Source: Aliarcobacter sp.
GTDB lineage: Bacteria > Campylobacterota > Campylobacteria > Campylobacterales > Arcobacteraceae
Direction of reading: 5' to 3'
Assembly: GCA_023268955.1 (NCBI GenBank)
Contig: JALRJW010000331.1
Coordinates: forward strand, 1 to 6,483
Length of the DNA stretch: 6,483 nt
Shown: positions 1 to 4,701 of the stretch, in pieces
How positions within the stretch are numbered: position 1 is the stretch's first letter
How the letters are laid out: each line of letters begins with the position of its first letter
Translations under genes and position numbers: made by a program
Notes under the pieces: generated by a model
What the model saw: only the letters and a program-made list of their open reading frames with translations
Told to the model about the DNA's origin: nothing
Database searches by the model: none

Positions 1-131
1 TTACCCAATCTGATTTGGATGTTTTGGAAGGCTTATTGCTGGATGCCAGTGGTATGTCAGATATTGAGGCGTACCGAGAAAAAGTCCTTGAAGATAAACC
101 GCTGGGTAGCTTTATCAGACAGCTGGTAGGT
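1..131 (+). CDS. hsdR: Type I restriction enzyme R subunit, internal fragment near the C-terminus
   Basis: HsdR is the ATP-dependent translocase and nuclease subunit of a type I restriction-modification complex, which cuts foreign DNA in the cytoplasm. The fragment is read in the frame whose first full codon is at position 3, giving about 43 residues. It carries the pattern seen in the C-terminal region of HsdR proteins: an LDVLEGLLLDASG-like helix, then EDKPLGSFIRQLVG, which corresponds to the family's PLGxFIRSxVGLDR stretch. After codon 129-131 the match stops abruptly: the expected LDR is replaced by unrelated codons. The fragment therefore has neither start nor stop here; it is cut by the window edge on the left and by a sequence junction on the right. 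Codon use is less AT-rich than in the genes from 250 onwards. The family call rests on remembered family patterns over a short stretch; that it is a remnant is clear, the exact subfamily is not. Confidence 0.6.
120..131. other. Sequence junction between hsdR and recF fragments
   Basis: The + strand hsdR reading frame is family-like up to codon 129-131, and the - strand recF frame is family-like down to about base 120. The two matches overlap over at most 12 bases, CAGCTGGTAGGT, which both genes seem to share. That is the pattern of a join made through short shared sequence, in inverted orientation. Whether it arose in amplification, cloning or assembly cannot be told from the sequence. Confidence 0.6.
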
Positions 132-246
132 CATCAATTAGATAGACACAGGGCTGACCACGCTGGGCAGCGTATAACTGCCCTTGCGCTAGTTTTAAAG
201 CGCTCACCACTAACTTCTTTTGGCCGCGCGAGAGGTGCTCAGCAGC
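120..246 (-). CDS. recF: RecF fragment containing the ABC signature and Walker B region
   Basis: RecF is the cytoplasmic SMC-like ATPase that helps load RecA onto gapped DNA in recombinational repair. Reading the - strand from 246 down gives about 42 residues. They include LSRGQKKLVVSALKLAQG, which is the ABC-type signature motif of RecF, followed by CVYLIDDLPA, the hydrophobic strand and acidic pair of Walker B. In RecF this is normally followed by ELD; here a Val codon and a TGA stop appear instead, because the sequence switches to the hsdR fragment. On the other side the residues run straight into an unrelated membrane protein. The piece is thus an internal fragment of a roughly 360-residue protein, lacking the Walker A region and the C-terminus. 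Base composition and wording are most like gammaproteobacterial RecF. The motif is distinctive, so the identity is fairly secure even though the piece is short. Confidence 0.82.
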
Positions 247-250
247 GGCA
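241..250. other. Sequence junction between recF fragment and AT-rich bacterial block
   Basis: Around these bases the composition changes sharply: bases 130-246 are mixed in GC, while everything from 250 to about 3985 is very AT-rich. On the - strand the reading frame passes from a membrane-protein start (ending IIYLMFFA) directly into the RecF signature region (EHLSRGQ) without a stop. The open frame across the joint is accidental; no family known to me combines these two pieces. Confidence 0.65.
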
Positions 251-366
251 AAAAACATTAAATATATGATTACAAATGTTGCTAAAAAAGGTATTAATGT
301 AAATTTGAGCATTTCAATAGTAAAAAAATCCTTTAAACTTCTTGCAATTATTTGAAATTCATTCAT
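247..366 (-). CDS. N-terminal fragment of a small membrane protein, EI24/CysZ-like
   Basis: This is the first 40 or so residues of a membrane protein that starts at ATG 366-364, one base after the stop of the radical SAM gene, so the two are probably co-transcribed and translationally coupled. The fragment opens with MNEFQIIARSLKDFFTIEML and goes into a hydrophobic segment at about residues 21-41 (FTLIPFLATFVIIYLMFF). That arrangement, an amphipathic RSLKDFFT start followed by a first membrane helix, resembles the EI24 (CysZ-like) inner-membrane proteins found in Campylobacterota. The rest of the gene is missing because the sequence changes to recF at about 246. An upstream in-frame ATG at 420 lies inside the radical SAM gene and is not the likely start. 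The partial membrane protein is well supported; the EI24 assignment is tentative. Confidence 0.5.
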
Positions 367-367
367 T

Positions 368-1246
368 TTATTCCTTATCAAATCTTGTTCTATATTCGCA
401 TTTTTGACAAAATTCTTCAATTAAAATATTGTTTTTAAAACCATTTTGTATATCTTTAACTCTTTTTGAATTTAAAATATCTTCAACACTATTTTCAAAA
501 ACATTTCCTAAATCAACACAAGCATTTTGATCTAAACAACAAGGAACAAGCTCCCCTGTTGACAAAATACCAAAATGAGAATCTAAACCATAACAAGTCC
601 CTGTTTTAGAGACAATATCATTTTTTAAATCTGGCCAATTAAAATAGTCATCAAAATGTATAAATAACTTTCTTGATATTCTTATATTTTTGGGTTTTTG
701 TTTATATATTTCATCTGTATTAATATTAGAACCAAAATATTCATTTATTTTAGAAAAAACTTGATTATTAAATTCATATGCACTTTTATTTTCATCAATA
801 TTCCAAATCCTGAAATTTATAAAATATTCATGTTTTTTATTTTGTGCATATTTAACAAACTCAAATATTGGATTTAAATACTCATCAAGGGATTTTTTAT
901 GACTATTTGCGTTGTATGAATTCAATGAAAAATTTATTTGTCTAATCGTTTCATTCATTAAAACTTCGTGATGTTTTGCAGTCATATTATTTGCAGTTGT
1001 TACTATATTAACTTTAAGGCCATGATTTTTTGAAATATTCAAATACTCATTTAAATTGCTTAAAACTAATGGATCCCCTACTATATGATATGCCAACTCT
1101 TTTGTAAATTTCTTAACTTGAGAATTTAATTTATCAAATTCATCTAAACTCATAGTCTTGCTAGGTTTTATTTTTGGTGGACAGAATGTGCATTTTAAAT
1201 TACAAATATTTGTAATTTCAATATGAACTTTTCTAAATTTTTTCAT
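368..1246 (-). CDS. Radical SAM protein with C-terminal SPASM-type iron-sulfur domain
   Basis: Radical SAM enzymes use a 4Fe-4S cluster and S-adenosylmethionine to start radical chemistry. This 292-residue cytoplasmic protein carries the cluster-binding motif CNLKCTFC (Cys15, Cys19, Cys22) at its N-terminus, just after a beta strand (VHIEITNIC). A VGDPL stretch at about residues 56-60 sits where the family has its GGEP-type SAM-binding motif. The C-terminal third has cysteines at about 218, 236, 237, 243, 280 and 283 in the order CYG...VPCCLDQNAC...LGNVFENS...FCQKC, the layout of a SPASM domain binding one or two auxiliary clusters. The substrate is unknown: such proteins act in peptide maturation, cofactor synthesis and sugar chemistry, and no precursor peptide is visible nearby. 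It is followed after one base by an EI24-like membrane gene. Start ATG 1246-1244 is preceded only by a weak, distant GGGGA. The length is normal and the frame intact. Confidence 0.88.
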   Translation of the reverse strand: MKKFRKVHIEITNICNLKCTFCPPKIKPSKTMSLDEFDKLNSQVKKFTKELAYHIVGDPLVLSNLNEYLNISKNHGLKVNIVTTANNMTAKHHEVLMNETIRQINFSLNSYNANSHKKSLDEYLNPIFEFVKYAQNKKHEYFINFRIWNIDENKSAYEFNNQVFSKINEYFGSNINTDEIYKQKPKNIRISRKLFIHFDDYFNWPDLKNDIVSKTGTCYGLDSHFGILSTGELVPCCLDQNACVDLGNVFENSVEDILNSKRVKDIQNGFKNNILIEEFCQKCEYRTRFDKE

Positions 1247-1263
1247 TGTTTTATTTTATCCCC

Positions 1264-1283
1264 AAAGCTGATATAAAAGCTTT
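1264..1283. repeat. Short inverted repeat in the divergent intergenic region
   Basis: AAAGCT at 1264-1269 and AGCTTT at 1278-1283 form a perfect 6-bp inverted repeat around an 8-base AT loop, midway between two divergent genes (starts at 1246 on - and 1376 on +). It could be an operator or simply chance in AT-rich DNA. The 1247-1375 gap otherwise holds the promoter and ribosome site of the + strand gene. Confidence 0.25.
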
Positions 1284-1344
1284 ATTTTAGGAAATTGTAC
1301 CCTAAATGCTATAAATACTTAGCTAATAGTAACCAAATATTTTA

Positions 1345-1350
1345 TATAAT
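1345..1350 (+). promoter_or_regulatory. Probable -10 box for the 108-residue acidic protein
   Basis: A perfect TATAAT lies 26 bases before the chosen start codon at 1376 and would give a leader of roughly 20 bases. No clear -35 hexamer is seen, which is usual for housekeeping promoters in Campylobacterota, where a periodic AT pattern replaces it. Confidence 0.55.
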
Positions 1351-1361
1351 CCCAAAAATAA

Positions 1362-1368
1362 AAGAAGG
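1362..1368 (+). promoter_or_regulatory. Ribosome binding site that decides the start at 1376
   Basis: AAGAAGG lies 7 bases before ATG 1376 and fits a Shine-Dalgarno site well. It supports this start over a TTG 27 codons upstream (1295), which has no such site and lies ahead of the -10 box, and is better spaced than for the second ATG at 1382. Confidence 0.7.
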
Positions 1369-1375
1369 CAAAAAT

Positions 1376-1702
1376 ATGGAAATGCTACTAAATGAAAATG
1401 ACTTAGTTGTTGGTGCAAGATTTGAAAATGGTACAATACAAGACTACGTTGATGATAAAAAAACTTATGGATTAATAAGGCTAGAAGATACAACAGCAAA
1501 TTGGTTTTTATTTAACAAAGATGAAAGCGATGATGATTTGCAAGAACTTTACAAAGATGTTTTAAAAAAAGAACATTTTATTCATAATGATTTTGGAGAA
1601 GAGATTGTAGTTTTCAATAAATCAGGAGATTCATACACTTATGAAGATTTAGTTAAAACTATAGATGATTATTTAAATGATGAACTAGGGACTATTATTT
1701 AG
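1376..1702 (+). CDS. Hypothetical acidic protein, 108 residues
   Basis: I do not recognise this protein. From ATG 1376 it is 108 residues long, strongly acidic, with no signal peptide, membrane segment or cysteine. It begins MEMLLNENDLVVGARFENG and has several Asp/Glu clusters, such as DESDDDLQELYKD in the middle and TIDDYLNDELG near the end. The alternation of short beta-like stretches (GLIRLEDTT, NWFLFNK, EEIVVFNKSG) with helices suggests a small globular cytoplasmic protein. It has its own TATAAT box and a good ribosome site, so expression is likely. Its stop codon overlaps that of the opposite-strand gene by 4 bases inside a hairpin. Amino acid and codon use match the neighbouring AT-rich bacterial genes, so it belongs to the same chromosome. 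A conserved hypothetical of Campylobacterota is my best guess. Confidence 0.75.
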   Translation: MEMLLNENDLVVGARFENGTIQDYVDDKKTYGLIRLEDTTANWFLFNKDESDDDLQELYKDVLKKEHFIHNDFGEEIVVFNKSGDSYTYEDLVKTIDDYLNDELGTII

Positions 1703-1714
1703 TCTTCCCTAGTT
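1683..1714. terminator. Hairpin over both stop codons of a convergent gene pair, likely bidirectional terminator
   Basis: AACTAGGGA at 1683-1691 and TCCCTAGTT at 1706-1714 are perfect 9-base complements. The inner bases ACTA and TAGT can extend the stem with a small bulge, leaving a loop around TTATT. The + strand stop (TAG 1700-1702) and the - strand stop (TAA 1701-1699) both lie inside the hairpin, so the symmetric structure could end both transcripts. Neither side has a strong T run, so termination strength is uncertain. Confidence 0.5.
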
Positions 1715-2244
1715 ATTAGATATGGCAAGTCCCTTTTGATACTTTCTAGTAAATCTTCATTTATAAAAAATTCTGAAAAAGGGTATGTTGGATGATTGTA
1801 ACAAAATGCACAAACATATCTATTTCTTTTTATTAATTCTAGAGCTTGTTCTAAATATACTTGTAAATCTTCGTTTTGATTGTAATATTCATACATTTCA
1901 AACAAAGGTTCTTCTAAAACTTTATCCTTTACAAAAACTACACTGTCTTCCATAAATTCTATTACATTTTCATTATTGTTTTTAATATTTGAAAAAGCAT
2001 CTTTAACATCAGAAAATCTCATATCAAATTTAGCGCCAACTAAAAGAAGCTCTTTAACATTTTTTAAATCATTGTGTTGAAAATAGTATTGTAATAATAG
2101 ATTTAAATAGTGTTCTTTAACGTCATCATCAAAATCTTCTATAAAATCAAAAACTTCATTAGCATCATCTATTTTTCCAGATTCTGTTAATTCTCTGTGA
2201 ATAACACCTATTTCACCCATTATTTCATGTAATCTATCGCTCAT
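1699..2244 (-). CDS. Hypothetical acidic helical protein, 181 residues
   Basis: I do not recognise this protein. It is 181 residues, acidic and predicted cytoplasmic, with no signal peptide or membrane segment. Most of it looks like successive amphipathic helices: residues 1-40 carry several Asp/Glu runs (DFIEDFDDDV), and residues 45-85 (HYLNLLLQYYFQHNDLKNVK followed by LLLVGAKF) read like a helix pair of TPR or ankyrin type. Near the C-terminus is a CAFC pair (Cys145, Cys148) before NHPTYPFSEFF, which could bind a metal but lacks a second pair. Start ATG 2244-2242 is preceded by AAGG with 6 bases between, and a TATAAT on the same strand lies 25 bases further up. It converges on the 108-residue acidic protein gene with overlapping stops. 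Composition matches the surrounding block. A helical-repeat interaction protein is possible, but that is inference. Confidence 0.78.
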   Translation of the reverse strand: MSDRLHEIMGEIGVIHRELTESGKIDDANEVFDFIEDFDDDVKEHYLNLLLQYYFQHNDLKNVKELLLVGAKFDMRFSDVKDAFSNIKNNNENVIEFMEDSVVFVKDKVLEEPLFEMYEYYNQNEDLQVYLEQALELIKRNRYVCAFCYNHPTYPFSEFFINEDLLESIKRDLPYLITRED

Positions 2245-2269
2245 TTAAAACCTTAATAATATTTGCAAA

Positions 2270-2275
2270 ATTATA
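2270..2275 (-). promoter_or_regulatory. Probable -10 box for the 181-residue acidic protein
   Basis: TATAAT on the - strand, within ACTATAATTTTGC, lies 25 bases before ATG 2244 and would leave a leader of about 20 bases. Upstream is a T-rich stretch rather than a clear -35 hexamer, as expected for this group of bacteria. Confidence 0.5.
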
Positions 2276-2341
2276 GTGTAAAAAGAATAACAAAAAGTAA
2301 AGTTGATGAATTAAAAATAATATGATTTGTTTGTAAAAAAG

Positions 2342-2416
2342 TGGATGGGGTAGCAGGATTCGAACCTGCGAATGACGGTACCAAAAACCGTTGCCTTACC
2401 ACTTGGCGATACCCCA
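2342..2416 (-). tRNA. tRNA-Gln(TTG) with encoded CCA
   Basis: On the - strand this folds as a complete cloverleaf. The acceptor stem TGGGGTA (2416-2410) pairs with TACCCCA (2352-2346), the D arm contains GCC...GGTAAGGC, the anticodon loop carries TTG within GGTTTTTGGTACC, and the T arm has the usual GTTCGAATC. The discriminator is T and the CCA end is encoded (2344-2342), as in bacteria. It lies 27 bases after tRNA-Thr(TGT) and probably shares its transcript. Confidence 0.93.
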
Positions 2417-2443
2417 GGTTATAACTGTATAAAAAAATCAAAA

Positions 2444-2520
2444 TGGAGCTGGTGAAGGGAGTCGAACCCCCGACCTGCTGATTACAAATCAGCTGCTCTA
2501 GCCAACTGAGCTACACCAGC
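2444..2520 (-). tRNA. tRNA-Thr(TGT) with encoded CCA
   Basis: On the - strand the acceptor stem GCTGGTG (2520-2514) pairs with CACCAGC (2454-2448). The D arm is the standard TAGCTCAGTTGG type, the anticodon loop is TTTGTAA with anticodon TGT between CTGAT and ATCAG, and the T arm carries GTTCGACTC. The discriminator is T and CCA is encoded at 2446-2444. It is the first gene of a two-tRNA unit with tRNA-Gln(TTG). Confidence 0.94.
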
Positions 2521-2539
2521 ACCTTGTTTTGAGATTGGT

Positions 2540-2545
2540 ATTATA
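2540..2545 (-). promoter_or_regulatory. Probable -10 box of the tRNA-Thr/tRNA-Gln unit
   Basis: A - strand TATAAT lies 19 bases before the 5' end of tRNA-Thr(TGT), leaving a short leader for 5' processing. The lone tRNA-Thr(GGT) gene further on has a box at almost the same distance, which supports both. The rest of the 2521-2643 gap is AT-rich with no gene seen. Confidence 0.55.
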
Positions 2546-2643
2546 ATGGACTAATTATTAAAAAATACTTAAATTTTTAATAAATATTACAAAAATTATA
2601 AATACAAAAAGTTTATATTAAAGTTAAAAAATTATAATAAATT

Positions 2644-3165
2644 ATGAGAGATTTATTTTTTGGTTTTTTACTGATTATATTATTTGTTGGTTGTTCTTCA
2701 AAATCTTTATATCAAAAATTTTATGACATAGCAAAAGAACATAATATTAATCACAAAACATTAATTGCTATATGTAAAAAAGAGAGCAATTTAAAACCAT
2801 ATGTAATAAATGTGAATAAATCAATTTTTGATATTCAAAGAGGTCCTCATTATTTCAATAATTCTTTTAGTGCAAATATGTATATGGATTTTGTATTAGA
2901 TCCTTTATTTCTAAATTATGATATAGGAATGTGTCAAATAAATAAAATTCATCTAGATAGATTTAATTTAGATAATGAAGATTTACTGGATGATGAAACA
3001 AATATAGATATTGCAGCAAAAATATACAAATGGAATGTTCAAGCGTGCAATGGTGATATCAGATGTGCCTTAAGTATGTACAATACAGGTAAAAAAGATT
3101 CATCAATTGGAAGTATTTATGCAAATAAAGTACTTAGAAAAAGAAAAGAGATGTTCGGTGAATAA
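2644..3165 (+). CDS. Lytic-transglycosylase-like lipoprotein (SLT domain)
   Basis: Proteins of this family cleave the MurNAc-GlcNAc bond of peptidoglycan in the periplasm. The 173-residue product begins with a short signal peptide (hydrophobic residues 4-15) ending in a lipobox-like FVGC with Cys17 as the likely lipidated residue; Phe at the -3 position is somewhat unusual. The SLT core follows: IAICKKESNLKP with probable catalytic Glu47, then YDIGMCQIN (about 92-100) corresponding to the family's GLMQIN motif, and ALSMYNTG (about 142-149) corresponding to the AYNAG-type motif. Cys44, Cys97, Cys135 and Cys141 could form disulfides. The domain is compact, like VirB1/IagB-type enzymes, but nothing nearby suggests a secretion system. 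No Shine-Dalgarno site precedes ATG 2644; TATATT at about 2614-2619 is the best -10 candidate. Its last 8 bases overlap the start of mobA, so translation is probably coupled. Confidence 0.82.
   Translation: MRDLFFGFLLIILFVGCSSKSLYQKFYDIAKEHNINHKTLIAICKKESNLKPYVINVNKSIFDIQRGPHYFNNSFSANMYMDFVLDPLFLNYDIGMCQINKIHLDRFNLDNEDLLDDETNIDIAAKIYKWNVQACNGDIRCALSMYNTGKKDSSIGSIYANKVLRKRKEMFGE
3144..3150 (+). promoter_or_regulatory. Ribosome binding site inside the lipoprotein gene that sets the mobA start
   Basis: AAAAGAG lies 7 bases before GTG 3158. The GTG gives a protein that begins VNKKLNAVILCGG, the normal short lead-in to the MobA nucleotide-binding motif, whereas an upstream in-frame ATG at 3107 would add 17 residues encoded within the lipoprotein gene. 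Confidence 0.6.
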
Positions 3166-3736
3166 AAAATTAAACGCAGTTATTTTATGTGGGGGAAGAA
3201 GTTCTAGAATAGGTCAGAATAAAGCTCTGCTTTCATTTAATGAAAATAAAACTATATTAGATTATCAATATGACAAACTATCAAAAATATTTAATAAAGT
3301 CTATATATCTTCAAAATATGAAGATGAATATAAAAACTACAGTACTATATTAGACAATAGTAAACTTCACTCTCCAATGATTGCCTTGCAATCAATTTTC
3401 GAGCAATTAAAGGATGAAGAATTATTTATTATTACGGTTGATACTCCATTAATAAGTGAAAAGACCATTTTAAAAATAATTAACTATTATGAAAACAATA
3501 ATTTTGATATTGTAGTACCAAAGGATAATACTCAAAAAGTACATAATTTATGTGGTGTTTTTAGCAAAAATATTAAAGCGGAAATTGAAAATTGTTTAAC
3601 TCAAGATATACATAAAATAAACTACCTAATAAATTCTACAAATAGTATGTATTTAAATATTAAAAAGTCTGAAGAATTTATTAATATTAATACAAATGAA
3701 GATTATATTAAATTATTAAAAATATTAAATATATAA
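3158..3736 (+). CDS. mobA: Molybdenum cofactor guanylyltransferase MobA
   Basis: MobA joins GMP from GTP to molybdopterin-bound molybdenum, making the bis-MGD cofactor used by nitrate, formate and related oxidoreductases; it acts in the cytoplasm. From GTG 3158 the protein is 192 residues, the usual size. The N-terminal nucleotide-binding motif is clear: ILCGGRSSRIGQNKALL, with Gly12-Gly13, Arg17, Gly19 and Lys22. An acidic VDTPLI at about 94-99 corresponds to the metal-binding Asp of the NTP-transferase fold, HNLCGVF at about 129-135 matches the family's PLCALY-like strand, and NINTNEDY at about 176-183 is the typical C-terminal NxNTxEDL. It overlaps the preceding lipoprotein gene by 8 bases, suggesting a two-gene unit, though the two functions are unrelated. 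No terminator hairpin is evident before the opposite-strand tRNA-Thr(GGT) 8 bases on. A related NTP transferase is a remote alternative. Confidence 0.9.
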   Translation: MNKKLNAVILCGGRSSRIGQNKALLSFNENKTILDYQYDKLSKIFNKVYISSKYEDEYKNYSTILDNSKLHSPMIALQSIFEQLKDEELFIITVDTPLISEKTILKIINYYENNNFDIVVPKDNTQKVHNLCGVFSKNIKAEIENCLTQDIHKINYLINSTNSMYLNIKKSEEFININTNEDYIKLLKILNI

Positions 3737-3744
3737 TAAAAATA

Positions 3745-3820
3745 TGGTGCCCACAGCAAGAATCGAACTTGCAACCTCCTCCTTACCATGGAGTTGCTCT
3801 ACCGTTGGAGCTATGCAGGC
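3745..3820 (-). tRNA. tRNA-Thr(GGT) with encoded CCA
   Basis: On the - strand the acceptor stem GCCTGCA (3820-3814) pairs with TGTGGGC through five Watson-Crick and two G-T pairs. The D arm is TAGCTCCAACGGTAGAGC, the anticodon loop ATGGTAA carries GGT, and the T arm is GCAAG-TTCGATT-CTTGC. The discriminator is A and CCA is encoded (3747-3745). The encoded CCA places it with the bacterial segment and not with the mitochondrial DNA that begins about 170 bases further on. Confidence 0.9.
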
Positions 3821-3838
3821 AAAAAAAATAAGATTAGA

Positions 3839-3844
3839 ATTATA
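3839..3844 (-). promoter_or_regulatory. Probable -10 box of tRNA-Thr(GGT)
   Basis: A - strand TATAAT within AGTATAATTC lies 18 bases before the tRNA 5' end, the same layout as for the Thr/Gln pair at 2540-2545. The remainder of 3845-3925 is AT-rich with no gene or RNA that I can see. Confidence 0.5.
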
Positions 3845-3925
3845 CTTCTATAAACTTAAATAATGTATATATAATAAATTACACAGATAATAAAGAAGAG
3901 TAAGAATAGTTAATAAAGATAAAGC

Positions 3926-3971
3926 AAAAAAAAGCCTACCTAAACACTTTGGAAAAATGCTTAGATAGGCT
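3926..3971 (-). terminator. Intrinsic terminator on the - strand, its gene missing
   Basis: Read on the - strand, AGCCTATCTAA (3971-3961) pairs with TTAGGTAGGCT (3943-3933) over 11 positions, one of them a U-G wobble, and is followed by a run of eight T (3933-3926). Read on the + strand, the same position is a C-A mismatch and no T run follows, so the - direction is the working one. It should end a gene lying just to the right, but there the sequence is mitochondrial cox2; the true gene was lost at the junction. A TAG stop in the one other frame directly at the hairpin edge (about 3973-3971) may be that gene's end. Confidence 0.75.
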
Positions 3972-3989
3972 AGTTTGTAAAAACTCAAG
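3972..3989. other. Sequence junction between bacterial block and algal mitochondrial DNA
   Basis: To the left is a bacterial intrinsic terminator and to the right is cox2. The Cox2 match ends at VPAL (codon 3989-3987), where the family continues with GVK and the CuA site; instead the frame runs EFLQTSLSKH and onward into the terminator hairpin, stopping at about 3936. The change therefore lies within about 18 bases here. Bacterial tRNAs with encoded CCA lie left of it and organellar tRNAs without CCA lie right of it. Confidence 0.8.
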
Positions 3990-4577
3990 AGCAGGCACTG
4001 CCCAACTATGAAGGACATCAGCTGCAGTAATAATGATACGAATATGTGTGTTCACAGGAAGAACTACTCGATTATCAACTTCAAGTAAACGAAGTTGACC
4101 TAATTCTAAATCGTCTTCCGGAATCATGTAACTATCAAAAACAATGGATCCGTCTTCTGAAACACTGTAATCTGAGTACTCATAAGTCCAATACCATTGA
4201 TGCCCGATCACTTTTAAAGTTAAAGATGGGTCTACAATTTCATCCATTGAATAGAGCAGAGCAAATGAAGGCACTGCAATAATCATTAAAATAAAACTAG
4301 GAGTTACGGTCCAAACAATTTCAAGAAAAGTTCCGTGAATAATTTTACTTGGAACTGGGTTTTTTGTCCAATGGAAATGCCATAGAGTTCTCAATAACAT
4401 CCAAACAACAAAAACTAAAACAACAAGCATAAAAAAGCTAATATCATTATGAAGATCTTGAATTCCTTGTGCAATAGGCGAGGCTGGATCTTGAAAACCA
4501 AATTGCCATGCCTGAGGAGCATCACAAAAAGCTACGCTCAATAAAGAAGAAGACCAAAAGCTAAAAAGAAAGTTCAT
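3987..4577 (-). CDS. cox2: Cytochrome c oxidase subunit 2, mitochondrial, 3' end missing
   Basis: Cox2 carries the CuA centre that takes electrons from cytochrome c into complex IV in the mitochondrial inner membrane. The visible 197 residues have the normal order: a short N-terminal leader, DAPQAWQFGFQDPASPIAQG, two membrane helices (about 47-67 and 84-108), the conserved aromatic HQWYWTYEYSDY (about 126-137), FDSYMIPEDDLELGQLRLLE, and ADVLHSWAVPAL with His190, the first CuA ligand. The last 55-60 residues, which hold the CSEICGxNH CuA cysteines, are absent because the sequence changes at about 3987. The wording is very close to plant and green-algal Cox2. Start ATG 4577 is preferred; a longer frame from 4628 overlaps tRNA-Asn. 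Tryptophans are TGG, so the standard code applies. The fragment could not make a working subunit as it stands. Confidence 0.95.
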
Positions 4578-4604
4578 AAATAGTTTTTTTTCACAGAAAA
4601 AAGT

Positions 4605-4676
4605 CTCCCCAGGTTGGATTCGAACCAACGACCCAATAGTTAACAGCCATTTGCTCTACCGCTGAGCTACTGGAGA
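4605..4676 (-). tRNA. trnN: Mitochondrial tRNA-Asn(GTT), CCA not encoded
   Basis: On the - strand the acceptor stem TCTCCAG (4676-4670) pairs with CTGGGGA (4612-4606) with one wobble pair. The anticodon loop carries GTT within GGCTGTTAACTA, the T arm is GTTGG-TTCGAAT-CCAAC, and the discriminator is G. No CCA follows (ACT instead), as in organelles. The sequence closely resembles plant mitochondrial tRNA-Asn. It sits between nad6 and cox2 on the same strand and may serve as the cleavage point separating their messages. Confidence 0.93.
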
Positions 4677-4681
4677 TAAAC

Positions 4682-4701
4682 AAGAGGTGTTTCCACCTCT
4701 T
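4682..4701 (-). repeat. Stem-loop at the 3' end of nad6
   Basis: AAGAGGTG (4682-4689) and CACCTCTT (4694-4701) are perfect complements around a TTTC loop. The stem uses two bases of the nad6 stop codon and ends 5 bases before the 5' end of tRNA-Asn. In organelles such hairpins usually mark or protect mRNA 3' ends; that role is inferred here. Confidence 0.6.

Noticed and set aside
1..246. A defence island linking hsdR and recF
   Set aside because: Both are internal fragments without ends, in opposite orientation and joined through a short shared stretch; no intact system is present.
1295..1375. A TTG start adding 27 residues to the 108-residue protein
   Set aside because: It begins upstream of the -10 box, and a good ribosome site lies before ATG 1376.
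3936..3986. Final 17 codons of the cox2 frame as a novel C-terminus
   Set aside because: They read through a bacterial terminator hairpin and lack any CuA ligand, so they are joint-derived.
4046..4282. A 78-codon open frame on the + strand
   Set aside because: It lies antisense within cox2 and has no family-like sequence or start signal.
4578..4628. A longer cox2 start at 4628
   Set aside because: The extra 17 residues are read from the tRNA-Asn gene and its spacer; Cox2 proteins begin near the MNF start at 4577.
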